A stretch of 64,000 nucleotides of DNA, from positions 1 to 64,000 of the forward strand of contig CAIUWR010000071.1 of the NCBI GenBank assembly GCA_903902915.1, in the 5' to 3' direction. Source of the DNA: an uncultured Hyphomicrobiales bacterium. Lineage in GTDB: Bacteria > Pseudomonadota > Alphaproteobacteria > Rhizobiales > Beijerinckiaceae. This document shows, in pieces, positions 62,641 to 64,000 of the stretch; positions within the stretch are counted from its first letter, which is position 1; the number at the start of each line of letters is the position of its first letter. The position numbers were made by a program, and so were the translations under genes. Under the pieces are notes generated by a model. That model saw only the letters and a list, made by a program, of their open reading frames with translations. It searched no databases and was not told where the DNA came from.

Positions 62641-63894
62641 ATGCTGCGCGAAGATTCGGCCCCCGGAACAACGGCTGACGCGACTCCGGTCCTGTCAGCG
62701 CCCTTCACGGCCCAGCCCGCCTCACAGACCGTCTTTCCAGTGCTGTTCGCCATCAGTTTCTGCCATGCGCTGAATGACATGATGCAGGCGTTGGTGCCTT
62801 CGATCTATCCATTGCTGAAAGAGAGCTTCGGCCTCGATTTCGCGCAGATTGGCTATATCACCCTCACCTGGCAGTTGACCGCCTCCTTGCTCCAGCCTGT
62901 GGTGGGCGCGGTGGCGGACAAGAAGCCCATGCCTTATTCCCTCGCCTTTGGCATGATCTTCACTCTTTCTGGCCTGCTCATGGCGGCGTGGGGCTCCAGC
63001 TACGCGATGGTCCTCGTCGCTGTCGCCTTGATCGGGACCGGCTCGGCCATTTTCCATCCCGAGTCCTCGCGCATCGCCCGGATGGCGTCAGGAGGCCGCT
63101 ACGGCCTCGCCCAGTCCATTTTTCAGGTCGGCGGCAATGCTGGCTCGGCCATCGGCCCGCTGATGGCGGCCTTCATCATCCTTCCCCATGGCCAGCAGGC
63201 CATCGGCTGGTTCGGCCTCGCCGCCTTGCTCGCGAGCGTCATCCTGTTCCGCATCGGAACCTGGTATGCGCAACGCCAGATGGAGCGCGCCAGGCGCCCC
63301 GCGCGTCCCCAGCGCGACCTTGGCCTCTCGAAACGCGCGATCTGGGTCTCGATCGGCATTCTTGTGGCGCTCAGCTTCTCCAAGAGCTTCTATACGACGA
63401 GCATCGCGAGCTTCTTGCAGTTCTATCTGATCGACCGTTTTGCGGTGGATGCGCGCACAGCGCAGATGTTCCTGTTCCTGTTCACCGGCTCGGTGGCGCT
63501 CGGCACATTCTTTGGCGGGCCCATTGGCGACCGCATCGGGCGCAAGGCGGTACTGTGGTGCTCGGTGCTGGGCTGCCTGCCCTTCACCCTGGCCTTGCCC
63601 TACGCCAATCTGTTCTGGACCGGGGCGCTGGTGGTGACGATCGGGCTGATCCTGGCTTCGACCTTCTCGGTGATCATTGTCTATGCGCAGGAATTGCTGC
63701 CCGGAAAAACCGGCCTCGTGGCGGGCATCTTCCTTGGGCTGGCCTTTGGCCTCAGCGGCGTAGGCGCGGCGGTGCTCGGCAAGCTGGCGGACATGACGAG
63801 CATCAGCTTCGTCTTCTCCGTCTGCTCGGTCTTGCCCGCCATCGGAATTCTCGTCATGTTCCTGCCAGACATCCGCAATGAGGTCCGTTCGTGA
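62641..63894 (+). CDS. MFS transporter, fosmidomycin-resistance (Fsr) type
   Basis: This 417-residue protein has about 12 transmembrane helices. The N-terminal block SFCHALNDMMQALVPSIYPL and YITLTWQLTASLLQPVVGAV are very close to the Fsr family, proton-driven exporters of fosmidomycin and other drugs. FFGGPIGDRIGRKAVLW is the second-half signature loop. An MLREDSAPGTTADATP lead precedes the first helix. The next gene starts by GTGA overlap with its stop. The true substrate is unknown. Confidence 0.88.
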   Translation: MLREDSAPGTTADATPVLSAPFTAQPASQTVFPVLFAISFCHALNDMMQALVPSIYPLLKESFGLDFAQIGYITLTWQLTASLLQPVVGAVADKKPMPYSLAFGMIFTLSGLLMAAWGSSYAMVLVAVALIGTGSAIFHPESSRIARMASGGRYGLAQSIFQVGGNAGSAIGPLMAAFIILPHGQQAIGWFGLAALLASVILFRIGTWYAQRQMERARRPARPQRDLGLSKRAIWVSIGILVALSFSKSFYTTSIASFLQFYLIDRFAVDARTAQMFLFLFTGSVALGTFFGGPIGDRIGRKAVLWCSVLGCLPFTLALPYANLFWTGALVVTIGLILASTFSVIIVYAQELLPGKTGLVAGIFLGLAFGLSGVGAAVLGKLADMTSISFVFSVCSVLPAIGILVMFLPDIRNEVRS

Positions 63895-64000
63895 GCGACA
63901 CCCGTTTTCTCTCGTTTATCGAAGCCCGCCATTTGCGAGGGCTCCTGGGCCTCGATCTGGCGCCCCCCACGATCGAGGAGGCCTATGATATTTCCGCTGG
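63891..64000 (+). CDS. Partial gene at the right edge, unrecognised
   Basis: A GTG overlaps the MFS stop (GTGA) and opens a frame that reads VSDTRFLSFIEARHLRGLLG and continues LDLAPPTIEEAYDISA to the window end. The codons use G/C at third positions like neighbouring genes. Too little is visible to name a family; translational coupling suggests an operon with the transporter. Confidence 0.6.
   Translation, partial: MSDTRFLSFIEARHLRGLLGLDLAPPTIEEAYDISA

Overview
The window is a high-GC bacterial chromosome segment, almost certainly from an alphaproteobacterium of the order Hyphomicrobiales (Rhizobiales). The evidence is family content: TrcR/DUF1013, DUF2312, DUF1244, DUF1036, DUF882, the 49-residue aa3-oxidase subunit IV, a three-gene pntA/pntAB/pntB transhydrogenase, a zinc-less ribosomal L36, and the order pal-cpoB-tilS-ftsH-glmM. 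The family within the order cannot be fixed from this sequence. No methane, methanol, nitrogen-fixation, photosynthesis or flagellar cluster is present. Most of the DNA is core housekeeping chromosome; the accessory pieces are small and lie at gene boundaries.

Layout. 1-141: the end of an ISAs1-like insertion sequence. 0.16-1.8 kb: a DUF1007/NicO metal-transport pair. 2-3.9 kb: propionyl-CoA synthetase. 3.9-4.1 kb: a broken antitoxin gene with two strong palindromes. 4.2-6.6 kb: DUF427, the cell-cycle regulator TrcR and a quinone oxidoreductase. 6.6-13.6 kb: glmM, ftsH, tilS, cpoB and pal on the minus strand, with arsC divergent. 13.9-20.6 kb: yebC, ymdB, 5-FTHF cyclo-ligase, a TacA/TacT-type toxin-antitoxin pair, a candidate 6S RNA, a lytic transglycosylase, an orphan TctC-type binding protein, zapA and DUF4164. 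20.8-28.9 kb: tkt-gap-pgk-fba followed by a degenerate ThiE homologue, a Sel1-repeat protein and an inositol-phosphatase family protein. 29-33.2 kb: a MotA/ExbB-like plus OmpA-like envelope pair, a GNAT enzyme and an acyl-CoA synthetase. 33.2-37.4 kb: two YdcH proteins, an AT-richer AAA ATPase island, purE-purK and rpsU. 37.6-43.8 kb: a TPR lipoprotein, the transhydrogenase operon, a tiny oxidase subunit and an ABC1 kinase. 43.8-47.7 kb: an FAD monooxygenase, an AbrB/Doc toxin-antitoxin pair with a 29-bp palindromic operator, and oligoendopeptidase F. 47.8-54.3 kb: a sigma-54 response regulator, an L,D-transpeptidase and a DUF882 peptidase, with a binding protein between them. 54.4-58 kb: an ABC importer with two different permeases. 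58-64 kb: DUF2312, DUF1244, N-formylglutamate amidohydrolase, DUF1036, pyruvate kinase, a TPR protein, rpmJ and an Fsr-type MFS transporter.

How the genes fit together. Central carbon metabolism (tkt, gap, pgk, fba, pyk) and NADPH supply (pnt) form one theme. Envelope building and remodelling (glmM, pal, cpoB, lytic transglycosylase, L,D-transpeptidase, DUF882, zapA, MotA/OmpA-like pair) form a second, with cell-cycle links through TrcR and a full CtrA-type site upstream of pal.

The best candidates for something undescribed are: (a) the lone AAA ATPase at 33973-35211 preceded by four direct repeats phased at 21, 21 and 22 bp; (b) the AbrB-Doc pair under a 29-bp palindrome; (c) the ssrS neighbourhood split by accessory genes; and (d) an in-frame stop at codon 4 of an ABC binding-protein gene. 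No CRISPR array, prophage, rRNA or tRNA gene was seen.
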